Below are positions 6,795 through 15,911 of a stretch of DNA of 64,000 nt, piece by piece. The translations under genes were made by a program, and so were the position numbers. The DNA lies in NCBI GenBank assembly GCA_910588125.1, contig CAJUPI010000006.1, positions 1 to 64,000 of the forward strand, in the 5' to 3' direction. The notes below the pieces were generated by a model that worked only from the letters and a program-made list of their open reading frames with translations, was not told the origin of the DNA and searched no databases. The stretch is from an uncultured Lachnospiraceae bacterium. Lineage in GTDB: Bacteria; Bacillota; Clostridia; Lachnospirales; Lachnospiraceae. Every line of letters begins with the position of its first letter. Positions within the stretch are counted from its first letter, which is position 1.

Positions 6795-9044
6795 ATGAAA
6801 GACAAGATTTTTGGTGTATTACAGCGGGTCGGACGTTCCTTCATGCTTCCGATCGCCATTCTTCCGGTGGCAGGACTTTTACTGGGAATCGGCGGTTCCT
6901 TTACCAACGCGACCATGATTCAGGCATATCATTTGGAGGCGGTTCTGGGGCCGGGCACATTGCTGAACGGGTTTTTGAATATTTTAAACAGCTGCGGCAA
7001 TGTGGTTTTTGAAAACCTGCCTTTATTGTTTGCCATTGGGGTAGCGGTAGGCATGGCAAAGCAGGAAAAAGAGGTGGCGGCGCTGGCCAGCGTAATCGCC
7101 TTTTTTATCATGCATACAGCGATTCATGCTCTGCTGGTGCTTTCCGGCAGGCTGGTAACAGCTCCGGAAGTGATGGATGCTGCCGGAAATGCCCTGGCGG
7201 GAATGGTCGGCTCTGTAGAACAGACAGTGGGAATGCTGGATGGCTCGGTGACAAAGGTGCTGGGGATTTCTTCTTTGCAGATGGGCGTGTTCGGCGGTGT
7301 GATTGTGGGTCTGGGAGTAGCTGCGCTGCATAATAAATATTATAAAATTCAGCTTCCTCAGGTATTGTCATTTTTTGGCGGTACTCGGTTTGTACCGATT
7401 GTCTGTAGCGTGGCATATATCTTTGTAGGAATTTTAATGTATTTTGTGTGGCCGGTGATTCAGACTGGAATTTATGGTTTGGGAGCATTGGTAAACAGCT
7501 CCGGTTATGTGGGAACATGGATTTACGGAATTATTGAGAGGGCATTGATTCCTTTTGGATTGCATCATGTGTTTTATATGCCTTTCTGGCAGACAGCGGT
7601 GGGCGGCCAGCTGGAGGTGGGCGGCCAGATGGTGTATGGCGCTCAGAATATTTTCTTTGCCCAGCTGGCCCATGTGGGGGAGATTGCGCATTTCAGCGTT
7701 AATCCGGGAACGCGGTTTATGGCAGGAAAGTTCCCCTTTATGATCTTCGGACTTCCGGGTGCGGCGCTTGCCATGTATCAGGTTTCGAAGCCGGAAAAAA
7801 AGCAGGCGGCAGGAGGCCTTTTGGCGTCGGCGGCATTGACGGCTATGCTGACTGGCATTACAGAACCCTTGGAATTTACTTTTATTTTTGTAGCCCCATT
7901 TTTGTATGCGGTTCACAGTGTGCTGGCAGGAGCCGCTTATATGCTGATGCATATTCTGAATGTGGGCGTGGGTATGACATTCTCTGGCGGAATCATCGAC
8001 CTGGCATTGTTTGGAATTTTGCCGGGTGCAGGAAAAACCAGCTGGTACTGGATTCCGGTAGTGGGCGCGGTTTATTTTGCCGTGTATTTCTTCTTGTTTA
8101 AATATTTGATTTTGAAGTTTGATTTGAAGACGCCGGGACGAGATGACAGCGAGGAAGTTAAGCTGTATCGCAGAAGCGATGTAGATGCAAGAAAGGGCGC
8201 TGCCGGCGGGCAACCAGCAGTTGATGAGCGTTCCCAGATGATTCTCAATGGTCTTGGTGGACGGAAAAATGTGGTAGATGTGGATTGCTGCATCACTCGC
8301 CTGCGCTGTACGGTTAACAAACCAGAGTTGGTAAATGAAGATATTTTAAAGAAAACCGGTGCGGCAGGAGTGATTAAAAAGGGACAAGGGGTTCAGGTGA
8401 TCTACGGGCCTACCGTGCCAAATATTAAAGCCGATCTGGTGGCTTATATGCCATCAGCTCCCGATGTGGAGTACCATGAGGAGGGTATGTCCGGGGAAGA
8501 AAAAACAGATGCTCCAAATACAGCAGGCAACCAGGAAAGCGAGAAGCCTTTGCCAAAGAAGCCGGCAGCACAGGCTGTTGGCGGAAAAAAAGTGCCTTTG
8601 TACAGTCCGTTTACCGGAAAGGTGGAATCCATTGAGCATGCACCGGATGTAACTTTTGCCCAAAAGATGATTGGCGACGGGTTTATGGTAATGCCGGAAA
8701 ACGGAGAGGTGCTTGCTCCTTGTGATTTGGAAGTGGCATTTGTATTTCCTACCGGTCATGCAATGGGGTTGAAGACTACAGATGGTATTGAGTTCATGCT
8801 TCATATTGGCGTGGATACGGTGAAACTGGAAGGGAAAGGCTTTGAGCCTCAGGTTAAGGATGGAGATCATATAAAACGGGGAGAATGTCTGTTGAAGTTT
8901 GATCTGGAGTATGTAAAAAATAATGCAGTATCGGAAGCCTGTATGGTTATCTATACGGCGTTGCCAGAAGGTGCATCGATCGTAGTGCCGGAGGAGAAGG
9001 GACTAAAGGCATTGGATTATGCAGCCGATCTGATGGGGATCTAA
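6795..9044 (+). CDS. PTS sugar transporter EIICBA (glucose/glucoside type)
   Basis: 749 residues fused in the order IIC-IIB-IIA. Residues ~1-440 form the membrane IIC domain (SFMLPIAILPVAGLLLGIGG start, GITEPLEFTFIF motif). IIB follows, with the phospho-cysteine in CITRLR at 499. A Pro/Ala/Glu linker leads to IIA, with the phospho-histidine in LHIGVDT at 670. It imports and phosphorylates a hexose or glucoside using HPr-phosphate. The family is glucose/maltose/N-acetylglucosamine type; the exact sugar cannot be told. The RAT leader and adjacent LicT-type gene indicate substrate-induced antitermination. An ATG start with a weak AGGGAAA site is used. Confidence 0.9.
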   Translation: MKDKIFGVLQRVGRSFMLPIAILPVAGLLLGIGGSFTNATMIQAYHLEAVLGPGTLLNGFLNILNSCGNVVFENLPLLFAIGVAVGMAKQEKEVAALASVIAFFIMHTAIHALLVLSGRLVTAPEVMDAAGNALAGMVGSVEQTVGMLDGSVTKVLGISSLQMGVFGGVIVGLGVAALHNKYYKIQLPQVLSFFGGTRFVPIVCSVAYIFVGILMYFVWPVIQTGIYGLGALVNSSGYVGTWIYGIIERALIPFGLHHVFYMPFWQTAVGGQLEVGGQMVYGAQNIFFAQLAHVGEIAHFSVNPGTRFMAGKFPFMIFGLPGAALAMYQVSKPEKKQAAGGLLASAALTAMLTGITEPLEFTFIFVAPFLYAVHSVLAGAAYMLMHILNVGVGMTFSGGIIDLALFGILPGAGKTSWYWIPVVGAVYFAVYFFLFKYLILKFDLKTPGRDDSEEVKLYRRSDVDARKGAAGGQPAVDERSQMILNGLGGRKNVVDVDCCITRLRCTVNKPELVNEDILKKTGAAGVIKKGQGVQVIYGPTVPNIKADLVAYMPSAPDVEYHEEGMSGEEKTDAPNTAGNQESEKPLPKKPAAQAVGGKKVPLYSPFTGKVESIEHAPDVTFAQKMIGDGFMVMPENGEVLAPCDLEVAFVFPTGHAMGLKTTDGIEFMLHIGVDTVKLEGKGFEPQVKDGDHIKRGECLLKFDLEYVKNNAVSEACMVIYTALPEGASIVVPEEKGLKALDYAADLMGI

Positions 9045-9093
9045 ATAAATTTATACAGGACAAATGCGGGGAGATGTGTTAATATAAATTATG

Positions 9094-9141
9094 GTCCGGC
9101 CATGCAGCGTTTTCTGGAAACAGGACACTGTATGGCCGGAC
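9094..9141. other. Stable hairpin between PTS gene and antiterminator gene
   Basis: GTCCGGCCAT at 9094-9103 pairs perfectly with ATGGCCGGAC at 9132-9141. There is no immediate T-run, although a GTTTTTC-GGAAAAAC mini-palindrome follows near 9157. It may be a partial terminator or RNA-stability element separating the PTS and licT transcripts. Confidence 0.55.
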
Positions 9142-9240
9142 TGTTACGGAAGGCCTGTTTTTCGGAAAAACGATGCCAGTTTCCTGGTTGAACTGTGAAG
9201 GGCTATGAGAAAAGAGTATCGGTAAATGGGGGAAAAAGGT

Positions 9241-10068
9241 ATGTATCGTGTAATCAAGGTGTTAAACAATAACGGGGTACTGGTTTACGATATGAAGCGG
9301 CAGGAGGAGGCGATTCTGCTCGGGAATGGCATAGGCTTTGGAAAAAAGATTAATGAACGTTTTGAGAGAGACGAAAATACAAAACGCTATACGATTGTGG
9401 ATCGGAAAGAGAAAATGAGAACTGGCCGTCAGGTTTTGAGTGATATGGATCCGGAGTTTCTTGAGCTGGCAGGCCGGATTGTGGAACTGGCCAGGACAAA
9501 GTGGGGGGAATTAAATCCCAATATTCTGATTCCGCTGGCGGATCACATCGCGGTGGCGGTTGAGCGCATGCAGAATGGCATTCTTTTGAAAAATCCATTT
9601 CATGGGGACATCCGCGTTTTGTATCCGGAAGAATTTCAGATTGCTTTAAAGGCGCGTGATATGGTACAGGAAATTTCCGGTTGTGTTTTGTGCCAGGATG
9701 AGGTAGGATATATCGCACTCCACATCCGGGCCGGCCGGATGGATGAGAAACTGGAAGAATCTCTGCAAATGGTTACGGTAATGCGGATGGTGACGGCGAT
9801 GGTAGAAGAATCTCTGGATTTAAAGTTGGATCCCCATTCGTTTATGTTTGAGAGGTTTATGGCGCATCTGCGTTATTTAGTGGTGCGGATTCGGGATGGA
9901 GAATCGATCCGTTTGGATATGGATGAATATGCACGGACACAGTTTCCCCGATCTTATGAACTGGCACGGCAAATCTGTGAGAAACTGGAAAAAGAGCTTC
10001 ACAGGCCAGTGCCGCGAGAGGCTGTAGGCCATTTGGGGATCCATATCGAACGGCTGTGCGTGAGGTGA
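9241..10068 (+). CDS. LicT/BglG-family transcription antiterminator
   Basis: 275 residues. The N-terminal ~55 residues are the RNA-binding co-antiterminator domain (VIKVLNNNGVLVYD, GNGIGFGKK). Two PRD domains follow, with candidate phosphorylation histidines in DHIAVAVERM, HIRAG, AHLRYLVVRI and HLGIHIERL. It binds the RAT at 6655 and prevents termination before the EIICBA gene when its sugar is transported. ATG at 9241 is preferred over 9226 because GGGGGAAAAAGG precedes it and family members start at this point. dus follows 4 bp later, so the two are probably cotranscribed. Confidence 0.9.
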   Translation: MYRVIKVLNNNGVLVYDMKRQEEAILLGNGIGFGKKINERFERDENTKRYTIVDRKEKMRTGRQVLSDMDPEFLELAGRIVELARTKWGELNPNILIPLADHIAVAVERMQNGILLKNPFHGDIRVLYPEEFQIALKARDMVQEISGCVLCQDEVGYIALHIRAGRMDEKLEESLQMVTVMRMVTAMVEESLDLKLDPHSFMFERFMAHLRYLVVRIRDGESIRLDMDEYARTQFPRSYELARQICEKLEKELHRPVPREAVGHLGIHIERLCVR

Positions 10069-10072
10069 TTTT

Positions 10073-11029
10073 ATGGATTGTTATTTTGCACCGATGGAGG
10101 GAATTACCGGTTATGTATATCGCAATGCCCACCATAAGTTTTATGGAGGAGTCAGCCGGTATTATACTCCGTTTATTGCGCCGAATCAGTCCCGGAAGCT
10201 GACATCCCGGGAGCTGAACGATGTTTTGCCGGAACATAACCGGGGAATTTGCGTGGTGCCCCAGATTTTGACGAATTGTGAAGAAGATTTTGTATGGGCG
10301 GCTGAAAAATTGCAAAGGTTGGGCTATGAGGAAGCCAATTTGAATTTGGGATGTCCATCCGGTACTGTGGTAACGAAAAATCGCGGGGCCGGATTTTTAT
10401 CTCTGCCGTCACAGCTAGATCAATTTTTAGAAAAAGTGAGTGGGCACATGGGGCAATTGGGAATGAAATTTTCCATAAAAACACGGATTGGCAGAAGCGA
10501 TCCGGCCGAGTTTTCGGAGCTTTTGCGAATCTTTAATCGATATCCTCTGGAAAGGCTGATTATCCACCCCCGTGTTCAAACGGATTTTTATCGGAATCAC
10601 CCTAACTGGGGGGAATTTGAGAGAGCAGTAAAGGAAAGTGAAAATCCGCTATGCTATAATGGAGACATATTTACGCCAGAGGATTATACGGCATTTAAAA
10701 GAGCCTTTCCCAAAGTGGATACCATAATGTTGGGGCGGGGGCTTTTAAAAAATCCAGGATTGGCAGAGGACTTGAAAGCGAATGCGGAATGTGTTCGCGA
10801 GTATCCAAGGCAGCAGCGTCTGAAAAACTTCCATGCGGAGATTTTGGCAGGCTATCGGGAGGCGATTCCCGGCGACAGAAATGTGCTTTTTAAAATGAAA
10901 GAGTTGTGGTCTTACTTGGGAGAGTTGTTTGAAGGAGGGGAACGCCCTTTGAAGCAAATAAAGAAGGCCGGCCGGATGGAGGATTATATAGCAGCAGTGG
11001 AATTGCTTTTTGCATGTAAGCTAAGGTGA
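10073..11029 (+). CDS. dus: tRNA-dihydrouridine synthase
   Basis: 318 residues, FMN-dependent TIM-barrel enzyme reducing uridine to dihydrouridine in tRNA. The start YFAPMEGITGYVYR, the catalytic cysteine motif NLGCPSGTVVTKNRGAGF, KTRIG, IIHPR and the FMN-phosphate motif MLGRGLLKNP are all present. It belongs to the short Dus type common in Firmicutes, near the DusC/YjbN-like branch. It lies 4 bp after the antiterminator gene, likely by operon position rather than shared function. Confidence 0.92.
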   Translation: MDCYFAPMEGITGYVYRNAHHKFYGGVSRYYTPFIAPNQSRKLTSRELNDVLPEHNRGICVVPQILTNCEEDFVWAAEKLQRLGYEEANLNLGCPSGTVVTKNRGAGFLSLPSQLDQFLEKVSGHMGQLGMKFSIKTRIGRSDPAEFSELLRIFNRYPLERLIIHPRVQTDFYRNHPNWGEFERAVKESENPLCYNGDIFTPEDYTAFKRAFPKVDTIMLGRGLLKNPGLAEDLKANAECVREYPRQQRLKNFHAEILAGYREAIPGDRNVLFKMKELWSYLGELFEGGERPLKQIKKAGRMEDYIAAVELLFACKLR

Positions 11030-11162
11030 TTTTATTATTTGCTTTTATTATTTCTTTGATTTTGCAAATTTTCTCTTTTCTATTTTGCAGAACTGTGATA
11101 TACTTACTCCGATATCGCGTCGGAGACAAGAAATAGCGCAGATATCAAAAAATAAAATAGAA

Positions 11163-11265
11163 AGCAGAGTAGGTCTGTGCGCGTTAAGTGCCGGGTGGAC
11201 GGGGAGTTGCCAGCCGGACGAAAAGAACCGGGAGTTCTTGCGGTGCATAGTCCGCATCCCGCTGC
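11163..11265 (+). promoter_or_regulatory. Tetrahydrofolate (THF) riboswitch
   Basis: The conserved core is recognisable: AGAGTAG, GCGCGTTAAGTG near 11179, a hairpin ending GCCGGACGAAAAG, and the 3' half GCGGTGCATAGTCCGCATCCCGC. The closing stem GCAG (11164-11167) pairs with CTGC (11262-11265). It precedes a folate transporter gene, the expected context for this riboswitch class. Confidence 0.88.
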
Positions 11266-11327
11266 AAAGAGGATAATTGTCGGAATTATCTCCTTTATGC
11301 CGCGAGAGGTCTGCAAAGGAGGTAATT
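11266..11327 (+). promoter_or_regulatory. Two-state hairpin expression platform sequestering the folT Shine-Dalgarno
   Basis: The central segment AATTATCTCCTTT (11284-11296) can pair with upstream AAAGAGGATAATT (11266-11278), or equally with AAAGGAGGTAATT (11315-11327), which contains the folT ribosome binding site. The two 13-bp helices are mutually exclusive. The second also precedes a T-run, so it could act as a terminator. This looks like the switch read out by the THF aptamer. Which state folate favours cannot be read from sequence. Confidence 0.75.
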
Positions 11328-11331
11328 TTTT

Positions 11332-11904
11332 ATGAAAAAATTAGCAACTTTGTTCACCGATTCGTATAACGAATTGAAGCATGTGAGAACACTCACACTG
11401 ACAGGTATGATGGGAGCTGTCTCGGTTGTCCTGGGATACCTGACGCTGGCGATTGGCGATTACATTAAAATTGGTTTTTCCAGTATTGCCAACCAGGTCG
11501 TCTATTATCTGTTCGGACCGGTAGTGGGAGGGGCGTTTGGCGGTATGCTCGACATTCTCAAATACCTGGTAAAGCCGACGGGACCCTTTTTTCCGGGATG
11601 GACATTGGGAGCACTACTGGCAGGAGTGCTGTACGGAATCTTTTATTACAAGAAGCCCATATCACTGTGGCGGGTGTTGGCAGCGGAGCTTATAGTGGCA
11701 ATTCTCTGCAATATGCTGCTGGGGACATATTGGCTGACTTTAATGTATGGCAATCGCTTTTTTGATTTGTTCTGGCTGCGGGTACAGAAAAATCTGATTA
11801 TGTGGCCCATTAATTCTTTGATTTTTTATACGATTGCCAAAAATATGGAGGCGGCCGGAATTTTTCGTATGATGAAAGAGTTTCGGAGAGCTTCTTCGCA
11901 ATAA
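11332..11904 (+). CDS. folT: Folate ECF transporter S component FolT
   Basis: 190 residues, with about six membrane helices, the usual length of an ECF substrate-binding S component. Typical features are the early basic region before TLTGMMGAVSVVLGYLTL, the DYIKIGFSSIANQVVYYLFGPVVGG segment and the FPGWTLGALLAGVLYG loop found in FolT-like proteins. It captures folate and works with shared EcfA/A'/T subunits, which are not in this window and are presumably encoded elsewhere. The THF riboswitch upstream supports the folate assignment. Confidence 0.9.
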   Translation: MKKLATLFTDSYNELKHVRTLTLTGMMGAVSVVLGYLTLAIGDYIKIGFSSIANQVVYYLFGPVVGGAFGGMLDILKYLVKPTGPFFPGWTLGALLAGVLYGIFYYKKPISLWRVLAAELIVAILCNMLLGTYWLTLMYGNRFFDLFWLRVQKNLIMWPINSLIFYTIAKNMEAAGIFRMMKEFRRASSQ

Positions 11905-11970
11905 TGAAAGGAATGTACTACATAATTTTGCATATATTGAGACAAAGGGGCATGAGAGGGGTAACAGCAG

Positions 11971-13161
11971 ATGCAAATTTATGTAGTAAAAGAGGGAGAC
12001 ACTGTGGATTATATTGCGTCCTCCATGGGAATTCCGGTGGATGCCCTGATTTATGATAATCAGATTGCATATCCTTATCGCCTGGCTGTTGGCCAGGCAC
12101 TTTTTATTGGAGAGTATTCCGGAAGAATCACCAGTGACGGATACTATCAGCAAAGGGAAGGCTGGGAGCGCAACAAGCGGATTCCGCTGTATGTCAGCGG
12201 TTATGCTTATCCTTATATTCAGGATAAAGTGCTGGAGGAAACCCTGCCGGATTTGACGGCGATCTATATATTTTCCTATGGATTTACGATGGAGGGAGAG
12301 CTGGTGCCGCCTTCCCGCAATGAGGATTGGATGATTGCAGCTGCCCATCAGCAGGGAGTGCGGCCGGTATTAACGCTGACGCCTCTGGGCAGTGACGGAC
12401 GTTTTAATAATAATCTGGTAGCGGCGCTGGTACAGGATCAGGCAATGCAGCGAAAGCTGTTATGGGAACTGGGAGCAGTGATGCAGCAAAAAGGATACGG
12501 GGGATTAGATATTGATTTTGAGTATATTCAGGCAGAGGATCGGGTGGCCTTTGCCGGATTTGTGGAATTTGCGACTCAGGTGATGAATCTGTTTGATTAT
12601 CCGGTCAGCGTGGCATTGGCGCCGAAAACGTCAAGGGATCAGCCAGGACTTCTGTATGAAGGGGTGGATTACCGGCTATTGGGGGAGGCGGCGAATCGGG
12701 TAATGCTGATGACATATGAGTGGGGGTATACATATGGCCCGCCCATGGCCGTAGCGCCTATTAATATGGTGCGGCGGGTGGTGGAGTATGCCATATCGGA
12801 AATACCGAATGAAAAGATCAGCCTGGGTATTCCCAATTATGGGTATGACTGGCCGCTTCCCTATGTGCGTGGCACCACGAAGGCGACGACGATAGGGACG
12901 CTGGAGGCAATTCAACTGGCGATTGATCATGGTGTGGAGATCCGTTTTGACGATATCGCTCAGTCGCCGTATTTCCGTTATTGGCAATATGGAATTCAGC
13001 ATGAGGTATGGTTTGAGGATGTGAGAAGCCTGCAGGCAAAATTTGAATTGGTGAAAGAATATGGTTTAAGTGGAGTGGGGTATTGGCAGCTAATGCGATA
13101 TTTCCGGGCAAATTGGCTGTTATTGCGGGAGCAGTTTATCAGAGAGCGGGGAGATCAATAA
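11971..13161 (+). CDS. LysM-GH18 spore germination protein (YaaH/SleL-like)
   Basis: 396 residues. One LysM domain covers residues ~2-47 (YVVKEGDTVDYIASSMGIPVD), followed by a GH18 barrel from ~70 with the DxDxE catalytic motif in GGLDIDFEYI (D180, D182, E184). Such proteins bind spore peptidoglycan and cleave or modify cortex fragments during germination. There is no signal peptide, as expected for proteins made in the mother cell and assembled onto the spore. A shared terminator separates it from the convergent mrp gene. Confidence 0.85.
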   Translation: MQIYVVKEGDTVDYIASSMGIPVDALIYDNQIAYPYRLAVGQALFIGEYSGRITSDGYYQQREGWERNKRIPLYVSGYAYPYIQDKVLEETLPDLTAIYIFSYGFTMEGELVPPSRNEDWMIAAAHQQGVRPVLTLTPLGSDGRFNNNLVAALVQDQAMQRKLLWELGAVMQQKGYGGLDIDFEYIQAEDRVAFAGFVEFATQVMNLFDYPVSVALAPKTSRDQPGLLYEGVDYRLLGEAANRVMLMTYEWGYTYGPPMAVAPINMVRRVVEYAISEIPNEKISLGIPNYGYDWPLPYVRGTTKATTIGTLEAIQLAIDHGVEIRFDDIAQSPYFRYWQYGIQHEVWFEDVRSLQAKFELVKEYGLSGVGYWQLMRYFRANWLLLREQFIRERGDQ

Positions 13162-13168
13162 AAGAAGA

Positions 13169-13228
13169 GGGGCAAAATAAGCCATCTGCCAGATGTAGGA
13201 AAAATGGTTGAAGGCTTATTTTACGCCC
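13169..13228. terminator. Bidirectional hairpin terminator between convergent genes
   Basis: GGGGCAAAATAAGCC at 13169-13183 pairs with GGCTTATTTTACGCCC at 13213-13228 with small internal mismatches. It sits in the 75-bp gap between the GH18 stop and the mrp stop, where it can end both transcripts. Confidence 0.75.
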
Positions 13229-13236
13229 TATGGCAA

Positions 13237-14082
13237 TTACAGTGCCAACAGCTTGTCTGCCGCTTCGTCCATCCAGTTTTCCTCCAGATATTCGATGGTT
13301 CCGGCATCTACATGTTCGGCAATGATTGGAGTGATAGGCAGTTTGGCCAGAACCGGGAGGCCGGATTCTTTAGCGATCTCATCAATGTGGCTTTCGCCAA
13401 AGACAGAGATCCGCTTTTTGCAGTCCGGACATTCAAGATAGCTCATATTCTCCACCAGACCGATAATCGGAATATCCATTTTTTTGGCCATGTTCACTGC
13501 TTTCGTAACAATCATAGAAACCAGTTCCTGAGGAGAGGTAACGATGATGATTCCATCCACTGGCAGGGATTGGAATACCGTCAGGGGGACATCGCCAGTG
13601 CCCGGCGGCATATCCACAAACATATAATCCACATTCTCCCACAGGGCCTCCTGCCAGAATTGCTTGACAGCGCCGGCGATGACAGGGCCTCTCCAAATCA
13701 CCGGATCGGTATCATGATCTAAAAGCAGGTTCGCTGACATGATATCAATACCAGTGGCGGTAGTGGCGGGAACCATCAGGCCGTCGGGAGTGACGCTGAT
13801 GCCGTCGGTGCCAAGCCCGAAAGATTTGGGAATAGACGGCCCGGTGATATCCGCATCGAGGATTGCCGTATGTTTGCCTTTGGCATTCATCTTGACAGCC
13901 AGCAGAGAGGTTACCAGAGATTTGCCGACGCCGCCTTTGCCGCTGACAACGCCGATAACCTTGCCAACGGAACTGGCCGGGTTTAATGGTTCTAAAAAGC
14001 TGGTGCGATCGGCGGTACGGCTGCTGCAGTTTTCTCCGCAGGAGCTGCAGTCATGGGTACAATTTGCACTTGCTTCACTCAT
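13237..14082 (-). CDS. mrp: Mrp/NBP35-family iron-sulfur carrier ATPase
   Basis: 281 residues. The deviant Walker A GKGGVGKS is at 48-55, with VDMPPGTGD and NMSYLECPDC further on. The N-terminus carries four cysteines (8, 12, 15, 19) in the pattern seen in NBP35-type proteins, and the CPDC pair is the usual bridging Fe-S site. Such P-loop ATPases hold and deliver Fe-S clusters to apoproteins in the cytoplasm. The ATG has AGGAGG upstream. It is divergent from sortase B. Confidence 0.9.
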   Translation of the reverse strand: MSEASANCTHDCSSCGENCSSRTADRTSFLEPLNPASSVGKVIGVVSGKGGVGKSLVTSLLAVKMNAKGKHTAILDADITGPSIPKSFGLGTDGISVTPDGLMVPATTATGIDIMSANLLLDHDTDPVIWRGPVIAGAVKQFWQEALWENVDYMFVDMPPGTGDVPLTVFQSLPVDGIIIVTSPQELVSMIVTKAVNMAKKMDIPIIGLVENMSYLECPDCKKRISVFGESHIDEIAKESGLPVLAKLPITPIIAEHVDAGTIEYLEENWMDEAADKLLAL

Positions 14083-14300
14083 ATGAAATACCTCCTATTC
14101 ATGCTGCACTGTTTATGGTTTTGAAAATTCACCCCTGTGCAGCGTTCAAATAACAATACCAGAAAAGGATACCACATTTACAGGAAAAGGAAAAGCCCTC
14201 CCGGATAGATTTTTTACTTGCATCCAGGGAAAGAACGAGGTATCATGAAAGAGAAAATAAGAAAATTCAACATCTGCGTACGGAAAGAGGAATGCGATAT

Positions 14301-15131
14301 ATGAAGAGGAAAAGCCCTGGTCGCGCGGCTGTGTTACGCATAATGATGGCAATCTGTTTGATGGTGTTTTTGGTCAGTGGGTTTTTATTGATACAGGATT
14401 TTATTCAGAGTAACCGGCAGCAGGAGACGTTTGATGAACTCAGCGGGCGGTTTGCCGATGGGCTGGCATCAGAAGATGCGTCAGAGAAAGCCACAGACAG
14501 CAAAGAAGAGGAACTGACAGAGCAACAGAAATGGAAGCTTTGGTGGGAGGAGACCGCCCAGGAGCGTTTTGCGGTGTATCATTCCATGAAGGAAGAAAAT
14601 TCGGATATGATCGGCTGGATCCGTATTGAGGGAACTAATATTGACTATCCGGTGATGCAAAGTCCAAATCAGCGGGATTATTATCTGCACCGGGATTTTT
14701 ATAAAAAAAAGAGCAGCTACGGCACGCCATATCTGTCAGAGAACTGCAAGTATGAGAATCCCAGGACGAGTTTGCTCATCAGTGGGCATCATATGAAGAA
14801 CGGTTCTATGTTTGCTTCCCTTCAAGGCTATACAGAATACGCATTTTATGCGGAGCATCCTTATGTACAGTTTGACACCATGGATGAGGCAGGGAGTTAT
14901 GAGGTGGCGGCGGTACTCAAATTAAGCGCATCCGGAGATCAGACTATATGGCAGAATCTCCTGTTTCCCCAGGAGGAAGGAGATTTTGAGCAGGCATGGG
15001 AGCGGGTAAAAGTACAGTCTTTTTATGATACTGGGATCGAACTGACAAAAGAAGATGAATTATTGGCACTGGTGACGTGCGAATATACATTGAAGAATGG
15101 CAGGATCCTGCTAGTTGCCAAAAGAATTTAA
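14301..15131 (+). CDS. Class B sortase
   Basis: 276 residues. An N-terminal membrane anchor (residues ~11-31) is followed by a charged linker and the sortase barrel. The catalytic triad is visible: His163 in SGHHMKNGSMF, Cys260 in TCEYT and Arg268 in NGRILLVAK. It is a cell-surface transpeptidase that attaches proteins with sorting signals to peptidoglycan or pilins. ATG at 14301 is preferred over 14292 because AGAGG then lies at a workable distance. No substrate with an obvious sorting motif is encoded nearby. Confidence 0.9.
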   Translation: MKRKSPGRAAVLRIMMAICLMVFLVSGFLLIQDFIQSNRQQETFDELSGRFADGLASEDASEKATDSKEEELTEQQKWKLWWEETAQERFAVYHSMKEENSDMIGWIRIEGTNIDYPVMQSPNQRDYYLHRDFYKKKSSYGTPYLSENCKYENPRTSLLISGHHMKNGSMFASLQGYTEYAFYAEHPYVQFDTMDEAGSYEVAAVLKLSASGDQTIWQNLLFPQEEGDFEQAWERVKVQSFYDTGIELTKEDELLALVTCEYTLKNGRILLVAKRI

Positions 15132-15201
15132 AAACCGGCAGGGGAAATGCGGCAGCATTTTAAACCGGCGTGGATAATGAACAAAAGTAAGGGGTGTACT
15201 T

Positions 15202-15909
15202 ATGAACATGAGCATGAATCCTAACAGTGAGTTGCATCAGTCAGCAGTCAATGTCCCGGATCTGGCCCAGGTGCCTGAGGCTCTTTTGCATCAGGCGCGG
15301 GAATTTCAGGAAGCGATTATGATGTATTCCTGCGCGATTCGGGAAGTAAAGACAAAGCTGGAGGTGTTGAATGATGAATTGTCTGTACGAAATCAGCGCA
15401 ATCCGATTGAGATGATCAAATCCCGGGTGAAAAAGCCATTGAGTATCGTGGACAAGCTTCATCGCCGGAACCTGCCGGTGACTTTGGATTCTATGGTCAA
15501 TCATTTGGATGATGTGGCGGGGATTCGGGTGATCTGTTCTTTTGTGGATGATATTTACAGTATTGCGCGGATGCTTGTCAGCCAGGACGATATTCGGGTG
15601 ATTGCCGTGAAGGATTACATTGAGCATCCAAAGCCAAATGGTTATCGCAGCTATCATTTGATTTTAGAGGTTCCGGTATTCTTTTCCGATCGCAAGAAGG
15701 ACATGCGGGTGGAGGTACAGATTCGCACGATAGCCATGGATTTTTGGGCAAGCCTGGATCATCAGCTGAAGTATAAAAAGGATATCGGGGTGGATGCGGA
15801 TGAGATTGGCGAGGAATTGCGCAAATGCGCGGAAGTAATCGCCCAGACGGATCGCCATATGCTGGTGATCCGCAAAAGCATTGAGGCTCAGAATGGAAAA
15901 ATAAGATAA
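15202..15909 (+). CDS. Small alarmone synthetase (RelQ/RelP-type GTP pyrophosphokinase)
   Basis: 235 residues, consisting of a RelA/SpoT synthetase domain without the hydrolase or TGS/ACT regions, so a small alarmone synthetase. Motifs include IKSRVKKPLSIVDKL, DDVAGIRVICSF, PKPNGYRSYHLI and VEVQIRTIAMDFWASLDH. It transfers pyrophosphate from ATP to GDP/GTP, making (p)ppGpp in response to stress. GGGGTGTACTT precedes the ATG. It converges with the GNAT gene, with only 2 bp between the stop codons. Confidence 0.9.
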   Translation: MNMSMNPNSELHQSAVNVPDLAQVPEALLHQAREFQEAIMMYSCAIREVKTKLEVLNDELSVRNQRNPIEMIKSRVKKPLSIVDKLHRRNLPVTLDSMVNHLDDVAGIRVICSFVDDIYSIARMLVSQDDIRVIAVKDYIEHPKPNGYRSYHLILEVPVFFSDRKKDMRVEVQIRTIAMDFWASLDHQLKYKKDIGVDADEIGEELRKCAEVIAQTDRHMLVIRKSIEAQNGKIR

Positions 15910-15911
15910 AA

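Noticed and set aside
7434..8213. Long minus-strand open frame (259 codons) inside the PTS gene
   Set aside because: Antisense shadow of a well-supported IICBA gene; product is low-complexity His/Gln/Arg-rich and has no start signal.
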